From: Haliclona indistincta
Taxonomy: Eukaryota > Porifera > Demospongiae > Haplosclerida > Chalinidae
Assembly: GCA_964017065.1 (NCBI GenBank)
Contig: OZ024787.1
Coordinates: forward strand, 2,554,482-2,618,481
Reading direction: 5' to 3'
DNA: 64,000 nucleotides
Part shown: positions 21,048-32,224 of the stretch, piece after piece
Layout of the letters: each line of letters starts with the position of its first letter
How positions within the stretch are numbered: position 1 is the stretch's first letter
The notes under the pieces: model-generated
Seen by the model: the letters and a program-made list of their open reading frames with translations, nothing else
Databases searched by the model: none
What the model was told of the DNA's origin: nothing
Program-made: the position numbers and the translations under genes

Positions 21048-22781
21048 GGTGGCGGGTGCGCATGAATATCATTAGCAAATGACTTGTTTGCTATCCATAT
21101 TAATTTCTTTACTTTCTGTACAGGTCATAAGAAGCAAACCTACACTACACATTTGTATTATTGTATACTTACCGTATGTAAATATGCAGCGCTACGTATA
21201 AGAATCAACGCTTGTAGCTCATCATCAAAAAAACAGGGTGGTTTGTGATGGCTCAGTTCTACAGACAACAGTCTATCTAGTTATTATTTACTACAGAACT
21301 TTGTTATAATATTTTTTTAATATCTGGTCATTGTTCCATGCTTGGATTAGCCGTTCCTAAGCTTCCAAGGCCTTCAACAGAGCGATCGTTTACGACGACA
21401 CACCACTCTGGCGGCCATAACACGAGCAAGAAGTTATCATGATTCAAAAGCATGCATAGCACCACAAAGGACACCATGCTGCACATCCTGAAGCTATCAG
21501 ATCCGGAATCAACAAAGAACTGCGAACGCCAGGCGTCATAATAAAAATGCGCATAAAAATCCCATACTTTTATAGAGAGAACGAAACGTCTGAAACTGCA
21601 ATGTTATCTCACTAGTAAAAATCATTTAATTAACAAGTAAAAATTTGTATCTTCACTGCGCATTCCCGTATTTTCTTAAGAATAAAATTTTATTGTAATT
21701 CCTGTACCCACCACCTTAACTTTACTGAGACATTTATAGCATATCTGAGTGATGGGAATTGAGTGCAATGTAAATATCTTACCGACGTGAATTGCTTATT
21801 TGTAGCTCAACACCTGTTGATTGTAGCTTTGATTGAGGAAACGCAAGTACAATGTGCATGAGATTTGTCACTTATATACTCATGATAAAACGATTGTTTC
21901 ATGTGCTTTACAGATGATCAGTCATAGAACCATGCACAAATGTAATTGTGTCCTATTGTTGAATATTAGCCAATATTAATTTTATGCTTCTTATCTGATA
22001 TGCCTAGTAATTAACACAACCATGATCATTGTGTGCATTCTGCTTAGCAGTCAGCTTGCTGCATGCCAGCTCAATTATATTATAGTTTCTTCATCATGTT
22101 TATTACAGATAGTTTTGAATACATGTGTGGGTTGAAGGCTGTATTTGTGGGTTAATGTGTTAATCCAGTCATAACAAGATACAAATCAAATTTGATGTAC
22201 CTGTTCCTTTGTCAGCATTCATTGGATCACCAAGCCATGTTTGCAACTCATAGCAAATCTAATTTGAAAGTTTGTCTTGTATTCTTTACCTTTCAGCTTT
22301 CATAGTATTCTGAAATAATATAATGTATCTAAAAGATAACAATCATCATTGATCAAACACATTCTGACTGTGCAGTTTTATTTGCAATTATATATTTTTG
22401 TTGGAAACACCTGCAATTATTCGGCATTTCTGGAACTTCTGCCACAATGACTAGAACAAAGAATGTTTTACCGTTATCGAGTGTTTGGGTTTGTGTGTAG
22501 TCGATAACCCAAACATTACAGTAAACTATTGTTCACACCTATTTAAGTTAGCGTCAGTAACCGATTATTGTTTTCTGTCGTGTTTGTCGTTTGAGGCATG
22601 TGTGGTCTGTTTCCACATGACACACCCTGGATATATCGTATTTTTGAGTAGGATGTCATTCACTGTAACCCAAACAGACTATACTAAATGAATGATACCC
22701 TATATTAGTGGATTACAAGCATTACAAGTGAAGTTAGTATTAAACGACAGACTGTGTCAGCACTGATCAAGTAAAGTGCTA
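21048..22781. other. Upstream region of copy B
   Basis: About 1.7 kb without a supported gene. The last 300 bases contain the array promoter block, annotated separately. The rest is AT-rich and unremarkable. Confidence 0.45.
22506..22546 (+). promoter_or_regulatory. Array promoter block of copy B
   Basis: AACCCAAACATT (22506-22517) followed by TATTTAA (22540-22546). The first motif recurs upstream of C, D and E and, with one change, G. In B the spacing to the ATG (about 275 bp) is longer and the intervening sequence differs. Confidence 0.4.
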
Positions 22782-25700
22782 ATGGCTGCTGCACTACTAA
22801 TGACGTTTCTGTTCTTGGCTGTACCTCTCACTGCCTTCACTGCCAATGTCTACTATGTCACAGCTGATGATGCAGCTGGTCATGAGCAGTCATGTCCTCC
22901 ACACCAGATATGCCACAACCTCTCCTACTACATCTCCCAACCTGACCACTACTTCACCTCTGACACCACCATCATCTTCTTGGAAGGTCAGCACAGCTTT
23001 GACAGTGAGGATCTTGTACAAGTCAATAATGTACACAAGCTGACTGTGAAGGGACAAGGTGAGTGGCCGGTAGCAGGAGCTGAGGAGACTGTGATGCAGT
23101 CTACAGTCATTATCAACTGCACCAGAGGAAGAGGAGGATTCATCTTTGATACTGGTTATGATATTACCATTGAAGGTCTTACCATCACTAACTGTGGTCA
23201 TCCAAATGATGGTGTATTCCAGTTTATAGATATCAGTAACCTTTTCTTTCATCAAAATTCGATACAGTTCATGTCAGGATATGGACTTATGGCTTCAAAT
23301 TGTGCGAGTGTCGTACTTTCTAACTGCTCTTTCTATCATTCAGTAGTGAGTTTTAAATCAGGCGGTGGAGTATCTATTTATTACGGACGATCTTCTCACA
23401 GGAACTATTCATTGGAGCTCACTTTTTCTAACTTCACTAAGTGTTTTAGTCTGCAATCAGGCGGAGGAATTCACCTACGTACCAGCACTTTTCCTAATAT
23501 TCCGATAAAAGCTATTCTTTCAAATTTGGTCGTGTCTCATAGTAGTGCATCATATTATGGTGGATGCCTATCACTGACATTGACAAATGATGCGAAGACT
23601 TCTTTTTCAATTTTAAATAGTATTTTCTTATATTGTTCTACATCTGTAAATGGCGGAGGTGTTTATATAGCTGCCCAATCAACAGCTAGTATCACATTTA
23701 AAAATACCAAATTAGTTGAAAATACCGGTCCTAGTGGGATGATTGACTCATTTTCTAGTGAACTGTTTTTGACCTGTGGAATAAAAAATAACGATGTTCA
23801 CTTTTCTTTATTAGACTCAACTATAATTCACACTAAAGCTTCGTACACAGTTCTATACGTGAAGCGTTGTCGTTATGTAACAGTGAATAATACGCAGCTA
23901 ACAATGGCTAATCAGAAATTTGCTGGCTTCGAGTTAGAAAATTCGATTGACATAAGTATCAGCAACAGTCGTTTTCATGGATGTTACAATCTGCCTTCTG
24001 TACTTTTGGTAATTTCGAATTTGTATACAATCATCAAAAACTCAATTTTCTTCAACAACACTAATGGTCGCTCAGTCATCACATTTTATAAATCTTATGG
24101 TTTTATCAGAAACTCCATCATATCAGATAACAGCATGGCTGGTATCACTGCTTTACGGTGCAATATTGACTTTCATGGTCGCAACGTGATACAGAACAAC
24201 AGACACACTGAGGGAGCTGGCATCACACTGATTTTACCTGGCATTATCACAACGTATGATATATTGTATTTGCTCAATAATACAGCTGTAAATCATGGTG
24301 GAGCAATTCTGGTGATACCTGTATCGAAACCATTTACTCTGCAATACAACAATATTGTGACAAAGTGTTCTTTTGATTTTTCAATGGATTCTTCTATATC
24401 TTTTTCTGGCAACACAGCTGGGAGAGGTGGTGATAATGTATATGGGGCGACTCTTATGAATTGTGAAGCCCATTTCTGTAACAAAGCTCCTTATGTTGGA
24501 CAACAAAATGAAACTTCTTATTACTTTGACTCACCTCTTATGAAATATTTTCACATTGCTGACACTGACAGACTTTCGTCCATGTCATCTGACCCGATCA
24601 TGGTCTGCTTCTGTATTGCCTACAGACCAGACTGCTCTGATAGGACCCCACGTCACATACAAACATATCCAGGACTAGAGATCAACACAACAATAGCAAC
24701 AGTAGGATACTATGGTGGTACAAGTCCTGGTGTCGTACAGGTCAGTGCTCAAAATGCTAATCTTGTTCACTTCTATGGTCAAAATGATACTACTAGCTGT
24801 TTCCAACTTCACATTCTCCTAGAGAAAATGTCCTCATCAACAGCACTGGTTGATATCAAGGTGGAAGGTGGCTTAAAAGACTGGGGTCTATCACTTATTG
24901 TGGACATATTGGACTGTCCAACAGGCTTTGTGGCTATAGAAAAGAACTCAGAACAGCATCACTGTCGCTGTGTTCCACTATTGGCTGATAATCATGTACA
25001 ATGCAATGTAACACTTGAGCCTTACAAGTTTGTGAGACCAGGCAACAGTTGGTTTGCCTACATCAATAACACTCAGTGTATAACTGGTACTACCAATTGT
25101 CCTTTTGACTACTGCAATCGATCCAATGTCTCATTTGACATCATGGCACCAGATCGTCAGTGTTTAGGCAATAGAACAGGTATACTGTGTGGACAATGCC
25201 AGTCTCACCTTAGTATCATGCTAGGATCCAATCGCTGTGGTACTTGCTCCAACTGGTATTTATTCTTGTTACCAGTATTTGGCCTCGCTGGGATAGTGTT
25301 AGTGACTGTGTTGATGTTTCTGAACTTGAGTGTCTCTGTGGGAACTATTAATGGACTACTGTTCTATGCTAATATGGTGAAGCTGAATGAAGCTTTCTTC
25401 TTCCCAAACGGTAGTATTCCAGTAGTTAGCCAGTTCATCTCATGGCTGAACCTTGACCTTGGTATCGAAGTGTGTTTGTTTGATGGACTGGATGGGTACT
25501 GGAACACTTGGCTACAGTTCGCTTTTCCTGGTTACCTGTTTCTTCTCATGGGTGGTGTTATTTTTGGGTGCCGCTACTCTGTGTGGCTGTGCAGGTTGTG
25601 TGGCTCTCACGCTGTCCCAGCACTAGCTACACTTTTTCTCATGTCTTACACTAAAATCCTGCTCACAGTCACTAATGCTCTCTCAATGTCTCAGCTGCCA

Positions 25701-26549
25701 TGCAATGACAGTATACTGACAGTGTGGAGTGTAGATGGGAGCATTGAGTATGGCAGTGGTAAACACCTTGTTTTAGTGGTCTTTTCTTGTGGTGTCCTGG
25801 TCATTGGACTGACATATCCTGTTTTAGTGTTGTGTGCTCCTCTGTTAGAGAGATACAGTGACAAGTGCATCTCACGGCAGTTTAGGTGGAATTCTGTGGC
25901 AAGGTTAAAGCCACTATTAGATGCTTATGGAGGACCTTACAAAGACAAGTATCGATTCTGGACAGGAGTGACTCTAATGGTGCGACTAACTCTCACTGTG
26001 ACATTCTCCTTCACTTCAGGAGGATTTGCTGTTGTCAATGCATGCATTATCAGTACAGTCATTGTGGTAATATTTACTGTTTGGTTCTTTTTAAACGGTG
26101 TGTATAAAAGTGTTTACATCAGTGCTCTTGAAATGCTCTATCTTCTCAACTTATATCTACTGAGCATCGTTTGTGTGTCTATGTTTACTCTTGACTTGAA
26201 TAGCAAACAAACTGTAACAATCATTTCTATATGTGTGTCCTTAGTGGTATATTTGGCAACCATGGCTGTGCATATTAGGAAATACCTCGAATTCCAGAGA
26301 ATTAAGAGAAAGTTAGGTTTTAAAGATCGACCGGAGTATACAGCTGTTCCTCAGGTGGCAGCAGATGAGGATGATGAAGATGACAAGACTCCACGATCAG
26401 CATCTCCACCATCAATGGTATATGGATCGAGTAGAGGAGAACATCAGTTTGTACTGGAGTTTACACTTGACGATCAAGACCAGGAGTCTCTCTCTCCAGT
26501 GCTGATGGAGAGGGAGCCACTACTGTTTGATACTAACATGAGCTCTTGA
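22782..26549 (+). CDS. Beta-helix multipass receptor-like protein, copy B (intact)
   Basis: 1,255 residues from the ATG at 22782; an in-frame GTG six bases upstream is not needed. Signal peptide LLMTFLFLAVPLTAFTA. The beta-helix ectodomain (about 40-590) has turns such as NTNGRSVITFY, SDNSMAGITALRC, NNTAVNHGGAILV and NTAGRGGDNVYGA. Then come MVCFC...DCSDRTPRH, a cysteine-rich region of the KNSEQHHCRC type, NRTGILCGQCQ, the same set of membrane helices as A, and a tail ending EREPLLFDTNMSS. The first 125 residues are nearly identical to A, whereas most of the ectodomain is clearly different, and similarity rises again from about residue 595. The membrane core is almost identical to C. No introns. 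A 1.25-kb repeat is inserted 174 bp after the stop. Confidence 0.85.
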   Translation: MAAALLMTFLFLAVPLTAFTANVYYVTADDAAGHEQSCPPHQICHNLSYYISQPDHYFTSDTTIIFLEGQHSFDSEDLVQVNNVHKLTVKGQGEWPVAGAEETVMQSTVIINCTRGRGGFIFDTGYDITIEGLTITNCGHPNDGVFQFIDISNLFFHQNSIQFMSGYGLMASNCASVVLSNCSFYHSVVSFKSGGGVSIYYGRSSHRNYSLELTFSNFTKCFSLQSGGGIHLRTSTFPNIPIKAILSNLVVSHSSASYYGGCLSLTLTNDAKTSFSILNSIFLYCSTSVNGGGVYIAAQSTASITFKNTKLVENTGPSGMIDSFSSELFLTCGIKNNDVHFSLLDSTIIHTKASYTVLYVKRCRYVTVNNTQLTMANQKFAGFELENSIDISISNSRFHGCYNLPSVLLVISNLYTIIKNSIFFNNTNGRSVITFYKSYGFIRNSIISDNSMAGITALRCNIDFHGRNVIQNNRHTEGAGITLILPGIITTYDILYLLNNTAVNHGGAILVIPVSKPFTLQYNNIVTKCSFDFSMDSSISFSGNTAGRGGDNVYGATLMNCEAHFCNKAPYVGQQNETSYYFDSPLMKYFHIADTDRLSSMSSDPIMVCFCIAYRPDCSDRTPRHIQTYPGLEINTTIATVGYYGGTSPGVVQVSAQNANLVHFYGQNDTTSCFQLHILLEKMSSSTALVDIKVEGGLKDWGLSLIVDILDCPTGFVAIEKNSEQHHCRCVPLLADNHVQCNVTLEPYKFVRPGNSWFAYINNTQCITGTTNCPFDYCNRSNVSFDIMAPDRQCLGNRTGILCGQCQSHLSIMLGSNRCGTCSNWYLFLLPVFGLAGIVLVTVLMFLNLSVSVGTINGLLFYANMVKLNEAFFFPNGSIPVVSQFISWLNLDLGIEVCLFDGLDGYWNTWLQFAFPGYLFLLMGGVIFGCRYSVWLCRLCGSHAVPALATLFLMSYTKILLTVTNALSMSQLPCNDSILTVWSVDGSIEYGSGKHLVLVVFSCGVLVIGLTYPVLVLCAPLLERYSDKCISRQFRWNSVARLKPLLDAYGGPYKDKYRFWTGVTLMVRLTLTVTFSFTSGGFAVVNACIISTVIVVIFTVWFFLNGVYKSVYISALEMLYLLNLYLLSIVCVSMFTLDLNSKQTVTIISICVSLVVYLATMAVHIRKYLEFQRIKRKLGFKDRPEYTAVPQVAADEDDEDDKTPRSASPPSMVYGSSRGEHQFVLEFTLDDQDQESLSPVLMEREPLLFDTNMSS

Positions 26550-26722
26550 CTTTTTTCACGGTGATTGCTGCCATTTTTTACACTTCTGTGTTGTTTGTTG
26601 TTAGTGACCAAAAGTGGATTTTTTGCAATGTCTAATGTAATTATAACATAATTATGTTGATTATAAGTTGGACACTGGTCTGTGTCACTGACTTGTTATT
26701 ACTCATTACAACGAGGCATTAT
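26550..26722. other. 3' flank of copy B, conserved with C
   Basis: Near-identical to the sequence after C (36006-36182), down to GGCATTAT, where element X interrupts it. Confidence 0.7.
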
Positions 26723-27970
26723 TAGGGAGACACGGTAGTGTCTCCCTATGTAGGGTTGAACGAGAAAACAAGATGGCGGCTACATACAATGTATTAGCGT
26801 TCAAACGCTGATATTTCGCCTGGTCATGAATTGTATACGTCAAAAGACACTTAAATCTGCTCTCTGGCGTTGCCCCATCCTACAGTAGCAAGGAGATTGC
26901 TCGAAGTTGTTACTAAAGTGACGAACCTGGAAACGGTGAAAATCGTGTTTCGTCATCTTCGTTTTCTTCTTTCTTTCTTTCTTTCTTTCTTTCTTCAGCG
27001 CGCCTAGCGCCTTTACGCGAGCAATGCCGAGACCAAAACACCCACGAACAGTCGTGAAATTCTCCTGGCAGGTGCCTTTTGAACTTAGTTTTTAGCGAAA
27101 CGTCGATATAAATTCCGCGATTTCTCGATCGTGATTCATTGTCAGCTAAGTGTTAGACGCCATTGATGTTATTGCGCAATACGCACGTGACCAAGCAGTG
27201 GTTAGCGCACGTGACCAAGCACTAGCTTGAGTATCACCGCGCGCCTTATGGATCACGGAGAACACATACATGTATTTGTCTGGAGTCTTCGAAGAATGGT
27301 AAGCTCGTATAGGATCACCATTCTGCGCTTGCCAGATAATTACAACCGCCGTACATGTCTACAAACAATTGTGGGCGGTGCTCGTATCCACTGCATGCAT
27401 GTGTAGGCGAGCTGATATGTACAGCATAACAATTATTATTAGCTACAAGTTTAAAATTCTTAATAACAAAGAAAAGCCACCAACAACAGGAAAACTAAAC
27501 CAATGGTGGAAACAAAGACAGCTCAGTACGTGCATGATATTGAACTGCACTTCGCTGAAAATGAAAAAAAGGACACAAACAAGAAAATTAAAAAGATTTC
27601 TATCGAAATCAAAAGGATGTAGGGTTGTGAAATCTACCACTGGTCCACAATGTAAACTAACAAGGAACAAGCATGGAATGGTAACACGATTGACTTGCTA
27701 ACAGACCATAGATCCCTACATCAGTGGCTGTACATAAGATCAATATTTTGTCACAAGCTGAATGCACGTTAGGTGTCAGTCAACAGCAACTAGCTGAACT
27801 AGCTATAACCAACCACAGCAGCCACTGATGTAGGGATCTATGGTCTGTTAGCAAGTCAATCGTGTTACCATTCCATGCTTGTTCCTTGTTAGTTTACATT
27901 GTGGACCAGTGGTAGATTTCACAACCCTACATCCTTTTGATTTCGATAGAAATCTTTTTAATTTTCTTGT
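26723..27970. mobile_element. Element X: hairpin-ended repeat inserted downstream of B
   Basis: A 1,248-bp insertion between GGCATTAT and GTGTACAAGATGG; the same site is uninterrupted after C, E and F (GGCATTATGTGTAAA). The left end is a palindrome with arms AGGGAGACAC / GTGTCTCCCT, and a TTTC microsatellite lies at about 26,968-26,995. The right third (27,596-27,957) is a long foldback whose arms start GATTTCTATCGAAATCAAAA and meet around 27,725-27,822. No transposase and no clear target duplication. The same sequence, reversed, lies in both LTRs of the gypsy element at the right edge. Reading frames inside it are mirror images from the foldback and are not genes. Confidence 0.8.
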
Positions 27971-28327
27971 GTGTACAAGATGGCCAGAAAACATAATAAT
28001 AGCAATATATGGTGTCCAGGATGAAACACTCACAAGTTAGATGTGATGTGCATATTGAACAGTGTTAAGAATGCCTTCTCTTAATTGATACGACTATTAC
28101 ACAAAGAGCTAGACATTAGGTATGTGAAATAGTTATACTACCTCACAGCCTTTGCTTGACAGGAGATTCCTATCTTTTAGTGGTATGATACCTCTGTTGA
28201 TGGCGTACAAATTTAGTGCTGTCACGTGCTTTGTTCTTGTTCTTTGTTAAGAACTAAGTGCTCAAACTAGCAACACAAAGTCAGCAATTTTTTGGATTGA
28301 AGTATATCTTACTGCATCCCTGCGAAT

Positions 28328-28384
28328 GCAATATCCGATTTATACAACTGAGCTTGAGGGAATGGTTGTATAAATCGGATATGG
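28328..28384. repeat. Spacer hairpin copy 1
   Basis: 18-bp perfect arms ATATCCGATTTATACAAC (28331-28348) and its complement (28365-28382) with a 16-bp loop. Also present at 36,537-36,590 and, longer, at 51,950-52,049. Confidence 0.8.
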
Positions 28385-28669
28385 AACGAGCGGGGTTGTA
28401 TATTAACAAATATTTTTCCGGTTCAACCTACTCACGTGAGCTCGCACGGGGTCGATCGAGCAAATGGACTCTCCCGTTAGCTAGTTACAGCGCTCCCTGT
28501 AGCCTTCACTCACAACTGGAACTGCCCGAAAAGCCAACTAACGATGTGTAATGTGAACCTTAACGTTGCTAGAAAGGTAAGAACCCAAATGAGCGGTTTT
28601 TTCATTTCTGTATCTGACCCAAACATCGAGTTTGTTATCAACGCACGTCTTATGGCCTGTTTCTTTAGC

Positions 28670-28920
28670 ACTCACCCTTACAACCAAACAGGATGATGTT
28701 CTAAGGATGATGTCAATGCTTACATTATCATTACTGTAATTGTTGGTTTTCATTCTCTTTGGTTTTTCATGAATGTTATATGCATGTAAGCGCTCTTGAA
28801 TGCTTTGTCTTCTCAACATGTTTCTTCTCAGCATTTTTACTTTGACAACTGTTTCTCTTGACTCAATTTAGTAACTACCTGATTGCAACCATTTCTTCGG
28901 TCAGTATTTCTTTAGGGGTG
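28670..28920 (+). pseudogene. Decayed scrap of receptor C-terminal membrane region, copy 1
   Basis: Nucleotide similarity to the segment of the intact genes covering the last membrane helices. Words include TGTCAATGCTTACATTATCA, TGGTTTTTCATGAATG, AGCGCTCTTGAATG and TTTCTCTTGACTCAA, in the same order as 43,100-43,270 of copy D. The reading frame is broken by several indels and stops. It lies in the B-C spacer and has a twin in the C-D spacer. Confidence 0.7.
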
Positions 28921-29820
28921 TCCTGGCCGATCTTTTCACCTCAGCGTCTTCTTTAAAAAAATAAGAATAGGAAAATTAAGCAGTAGAGACTAGAGAGCAT
29001 GATCTGTTAAGATAGGTGTGTTTTTGATTTTTATAGCACTTGACTGATACAGTGTTCCACACGAAGACGCTTGAAAAGTCATTTTTGGATAATTTGCTCA
29101 TTTTCTCTGAACTTCATGATCCTATGCATATATGCATGTACCATCATGAAGGTCTATCCTCATGAGAGTTGACTACATCATATGGCTTCGCGTCACATGG
29201 CTGTCACGTGATAAAAGATGGCAGTAAACACACCCACACAGCAGACCATGTTAGGCAAAGGATCTCTACAACGAGTGGACTATTAAAGCTGCAGTCAAAC
29301 ACTCGTCCCAGATGCACTCGTGTGAGCGGCGCGAGAAGTCGCCGTCGGCTATACTTCGGAAACAGGGAGCGTAAAACAGCGTTTTCGACATCGCCCAACG
29401 TTAGGCACAGGATCTCCAGAGTTTGTGTTAGTTAAGAGCCAGTACTTGCTTAATGCAAAGGTTAAGCATAGTGCATTAACGGCAGACTTACTTGACGTGT
29501 CTCCCTCTTTGCATTGCAGCAAAACGAAGCTCGGTCTCACAAAAAGCTGCTTTTTGACGGCCATCTTGCTGTTTAGTGACGTTTTTATTGGGCTCCGCCT
29601 TAAAAATGACGACACGACTAATAACAGTAACCTTGTGACGCCACTGGCTTGTACAGTTGTTGGTTACTGTTTATTAAAAGTGTCGTCACTCTTTTTGAGG
29701 CTTAGGGTTTATGTTTTGTGTGTTTTACGTGTGCTTGCAAATGCTGTGCTCACTAGAGTGCTGTATATAGTAGTGGCCAATATCAACTTGTCACTCTGTT
29801 GGTTCTATATGATTGTTATT

Positions 29821-30421
29821 AACCCTCGGCGCATATGCGCGAGGGTTACGGTACTTGCTTTGTCATTCGTTCGTTCGTTCGTTCGTTCGTTCGTTCGTTC
29901 GTTCGTTCGTTCGTTCGTTCATTCATTCATTCATTCTGTCCAATGAGCTGCAGAGACCATCGCTCACTTCTGAAACTCGGTAAAGGTATGAACAGGCTTA
30001 GCACAACAATGGCTTGCAATGTGACTCGTGGATTTTGCTAAAGTGCTTTTGTTCTCGAGTTATGGCTGGCTCACCTTGACGGCCGTCTTTGACCTCTCTG
30101 ACGACAAAAGCGCCCATATTTGGCTACCTAGGTACTTGTAGATTCCATCTAAACCTTAGGACAGCTCTGGGGGTGCGTAGACATCTCAAGAAAAAGCCTA
30201 TCAAAGCCAAGAGCAATGGCTACCAAGCTACTCGTGTTCACGGTCACGCCCACTTGACACACCTTGTCTCGATTGTGGTCAGCACTTTGCTGTCTTCTGG
30301 TTAGCAGTGCAGTTTCAATAGCAAGTAGGTTGGCTTTAGCTGCAAAGCTCCTTCTGCAAACCATAACTAAGGAGCTAACTCTACAATGTGCAACACGCCG
30401 AGGGTTTCGTGAAATCTGTTC
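29821..30421. mobile_element. Element M1: hairpin-ended insertion with CGTT microsatellite
   Basis: About 600 bp present in the B-C spacer but missing at the matching point of the C-D spacer (GATTGTTATTTTAAAC near 38,040). The left end is a palindrome AACCCTCG / CGAGGGTT; the right end repeats CGCCGAGGGTT (30396-30406) inverted relative to the left AACCCTCGGCG. About 15 bp inside the left palindrome lies a (CGTT)n-(CATT)n array (29,866-29,935). ATT flanks both sides, a possible short target duplication. The Val/Arg/Ser-rich reading frame over the array is an artefact. Confidence 0.75.
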
Positions 30422-30766
30422 ATTTTAAACAATTCTTCCCAATTACCTCGTTTAAAAGGGCGGTACCAGCAATGTTATTAATGAGCAGAGAATTGTTATA
30501 ACCATCAACAGTGTGGTACTTGGCTACTCCACAAGTGAAGATTGAGATGCGCTCATCTCATTACGTATGACGGGTGTCAGCACAGCGCTTAGCTCACAAT
30601 CAACAGTGCTCGACATGAGAGACAGAGATCATCAGTATACTGTGCTCCCTGCACCGATCGAGCTTCGGGCACTCAACTACAGTAGCTAGCTGGTCTCACA
30701 ACAATTTCGACCAGGTGCATTGCTATTGTGTATCATAACAAACAATCGTCATGAAAATTGATCACT

Positions 30767-31474
30767 ATGCCTCGGTGGGCGGAGCCACGAGGCATACAGT
30801 AGTCGTGGTGTCAGTCAGTCAGTCATACTGTCTGTCTGTCGCAATGATTTCTCGTAGCTCGCTGAAAACTAATCGCTGAAACAAGCAACACGAGTAGAAA
30901 TCGATACTTGCTCGGATTTGAATTTTCAGAAATTTGATTTTAAAGCTTAGTGCGTAAGTTATCGTGTGAATTACTCGCAATTGGTTCAGTTTTGTAGCGC
31001 TCGTTAAAAGTTAAGCTTTGAAACTAGCAATGCCAGTAGAACACGGTATTATCTCGCTTTTGAACATGTGAATACTTCATATGAAGCTTAGTTCGTGAGT
31101 TATGGCACTATTTGCTCACTTTGTTTACCGTTGCTGGCGATCTGGACTTCTCCAAAGGCAAGGCTGTCCACAGTTGACTCCCTAGAAGCTGATAGGTTAG
31201 AATTTTACTACAGGATAGCAGCGCAGGTCCAGAGAAATTATGTAAGCAAGCTATGGAAGCTATCTCGCTCGTGGTACGTGTGTGACTGCTGTGCTAAACA
31301 CTGTAGACACACCCAGTTGAATTGTGTTTAGCACTGATTGGCTTCTGATTGCACAACTAAAGCACTGCATTGTGATTGCTATGCAGAAATCCTGTATACA
31401 TGCATCTGCAGTTGCTGTGTTTGTGGAATGGTGGATAGTTGTGTTTGTGGATATTGAGTCATTCCACCGAGGCA
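30767..31474. mobile_element. Element M2 copy 1: hairpin-ended, CAGT/CTGT-array element
   Basis: About 708 bp bounded by inverted ATGCCTCGGTGG (left) and CCACCGAGGCAT (right). The left end is itself a palindrome (ATGCCTCG ... CGAGGCAT, 30767-30795) followed by short GTCA and CTGT tetranucleotide arrays. Present at the equivalent place in the C-D spacer (38,391-39,085), so it predates the duplication of the unit. No coding capacity seen. Confidence 0.75.
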
Positions 31475-32224
31475 TCTGCACCTTAGGTGCTTCATTACGT
31501 TTTAGTAATAACTAACCATTGGAAAACGTTTTCGTCTATTATACAATGGCAAAGAAATGTCAAGTTTTATTGTCCGCTTATGACTAGGTTGCCATTCTTA
31601 GCATGTATACGATACAATAAAAGTGGTGATGTCATTGTACCAGCTGTTGACATTCAGTCGTGTGGTGTAAGGTGGCCAACTAAAACTTATGGTTTTATCA
31701 GTTGTGTAGCTTTTTGAATTTGAATTTAGGTGGATTGTCTGTCATGAATCCTTGTAGTAGTTTTCACATCAGTGTGTTCTGTTCAAAAATAGGAATAGGA
31801 AAACTAAGTAGTAGAGACTAGAGATCATGATCTGTTAAGATATAGGTGTGTGTTTGATTATGTAACACTTGACTGATAGACAAAACTTAAATGCTTAATT
31901 CTTATTTGCCAAGTTCAAAAAGTTCAAACACTTTAGGTTAATTTACAAGTTTTAATGACAAAGAACATTTTGTGAAAGCCTTACTATTACAGTACTAAAA
32001 TAATTATGTTTAAAATTTTAATTAGTGAATAACCCAAACATTATTTGTTTAACAACATGTTTGCACCATTAAACTCTTCACTTGACTCTTTCTTATGACT
32101 TCACAGAATGTATGTATAGTCTGTGTGAAACACACCCTGGCCAGTAGTTACTTCTGCTGTAAAGGTAACAAACCTGAGGTCAAAACATACATGGCTTATT
32201 TAAAGTCAGCGTCAAAAGATACTG
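31475..32224. other. Spacer and promoter region upstream of C
   Basis: Non-coding, closely matched upstream of D and partly upstream of E, G and fragment H (the stretch around AAAAGTGGTGATGTCATTGT and the later GGAATAGGAAAACTAAG). It contains the promoter block at 32,031-32,204. Confidence 0.6.
32031..32204 (+). promoter_or_regulatory. Array promoter block of copy C
   Basis: AACCCAAACATT (32031-32042) followed by TTATTTAAA (32196-32204), a possible TATA box 20 bp before the first ATG and 41 bp before the second. Confidence 0.45.

Larger units (their letters stand above)
27971..29820. other. B-C spacer, left part (duplicated as 36,190-38,046)
   Basis: Non-coding spacer matching the C-D spacer almost base for base with small indels. 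It contains a hairpin at 28,328-28,384 and a decayed coding scrap at 28,670-28,920, both annotated separately. No intact gene. Confidence 0.7.

Noticed and set aside
22776..22781. Upstream GTG as start of copy B
   Set aside because: Animal genes start at ATG; the ATG at 22782 aligns with A and D and yields a good signal peptide.
26723..27970. Element X as a simple truncated LTR of the gypsy element
   Set aside because: Its boundaries coincide with hairpin and foldback ends rather than random points, and the insertion site next to B is clean; not fully excluded, so the test is given in the findings.
27369..28033. Two nearly mirror-image reading frames (RKLKRFLSKSKGCRVVKS)
   Set aside because: They arise from the foldback end of element X, seen on both strands; no known domain.
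29425..29946. 173-residue frame with a Val/Arg/Ser-Phe repeat
   Set aside because: It runs from spacer DNA into the CGTT microsatellite of M1; the spacer part is not open in the duplicate copy.
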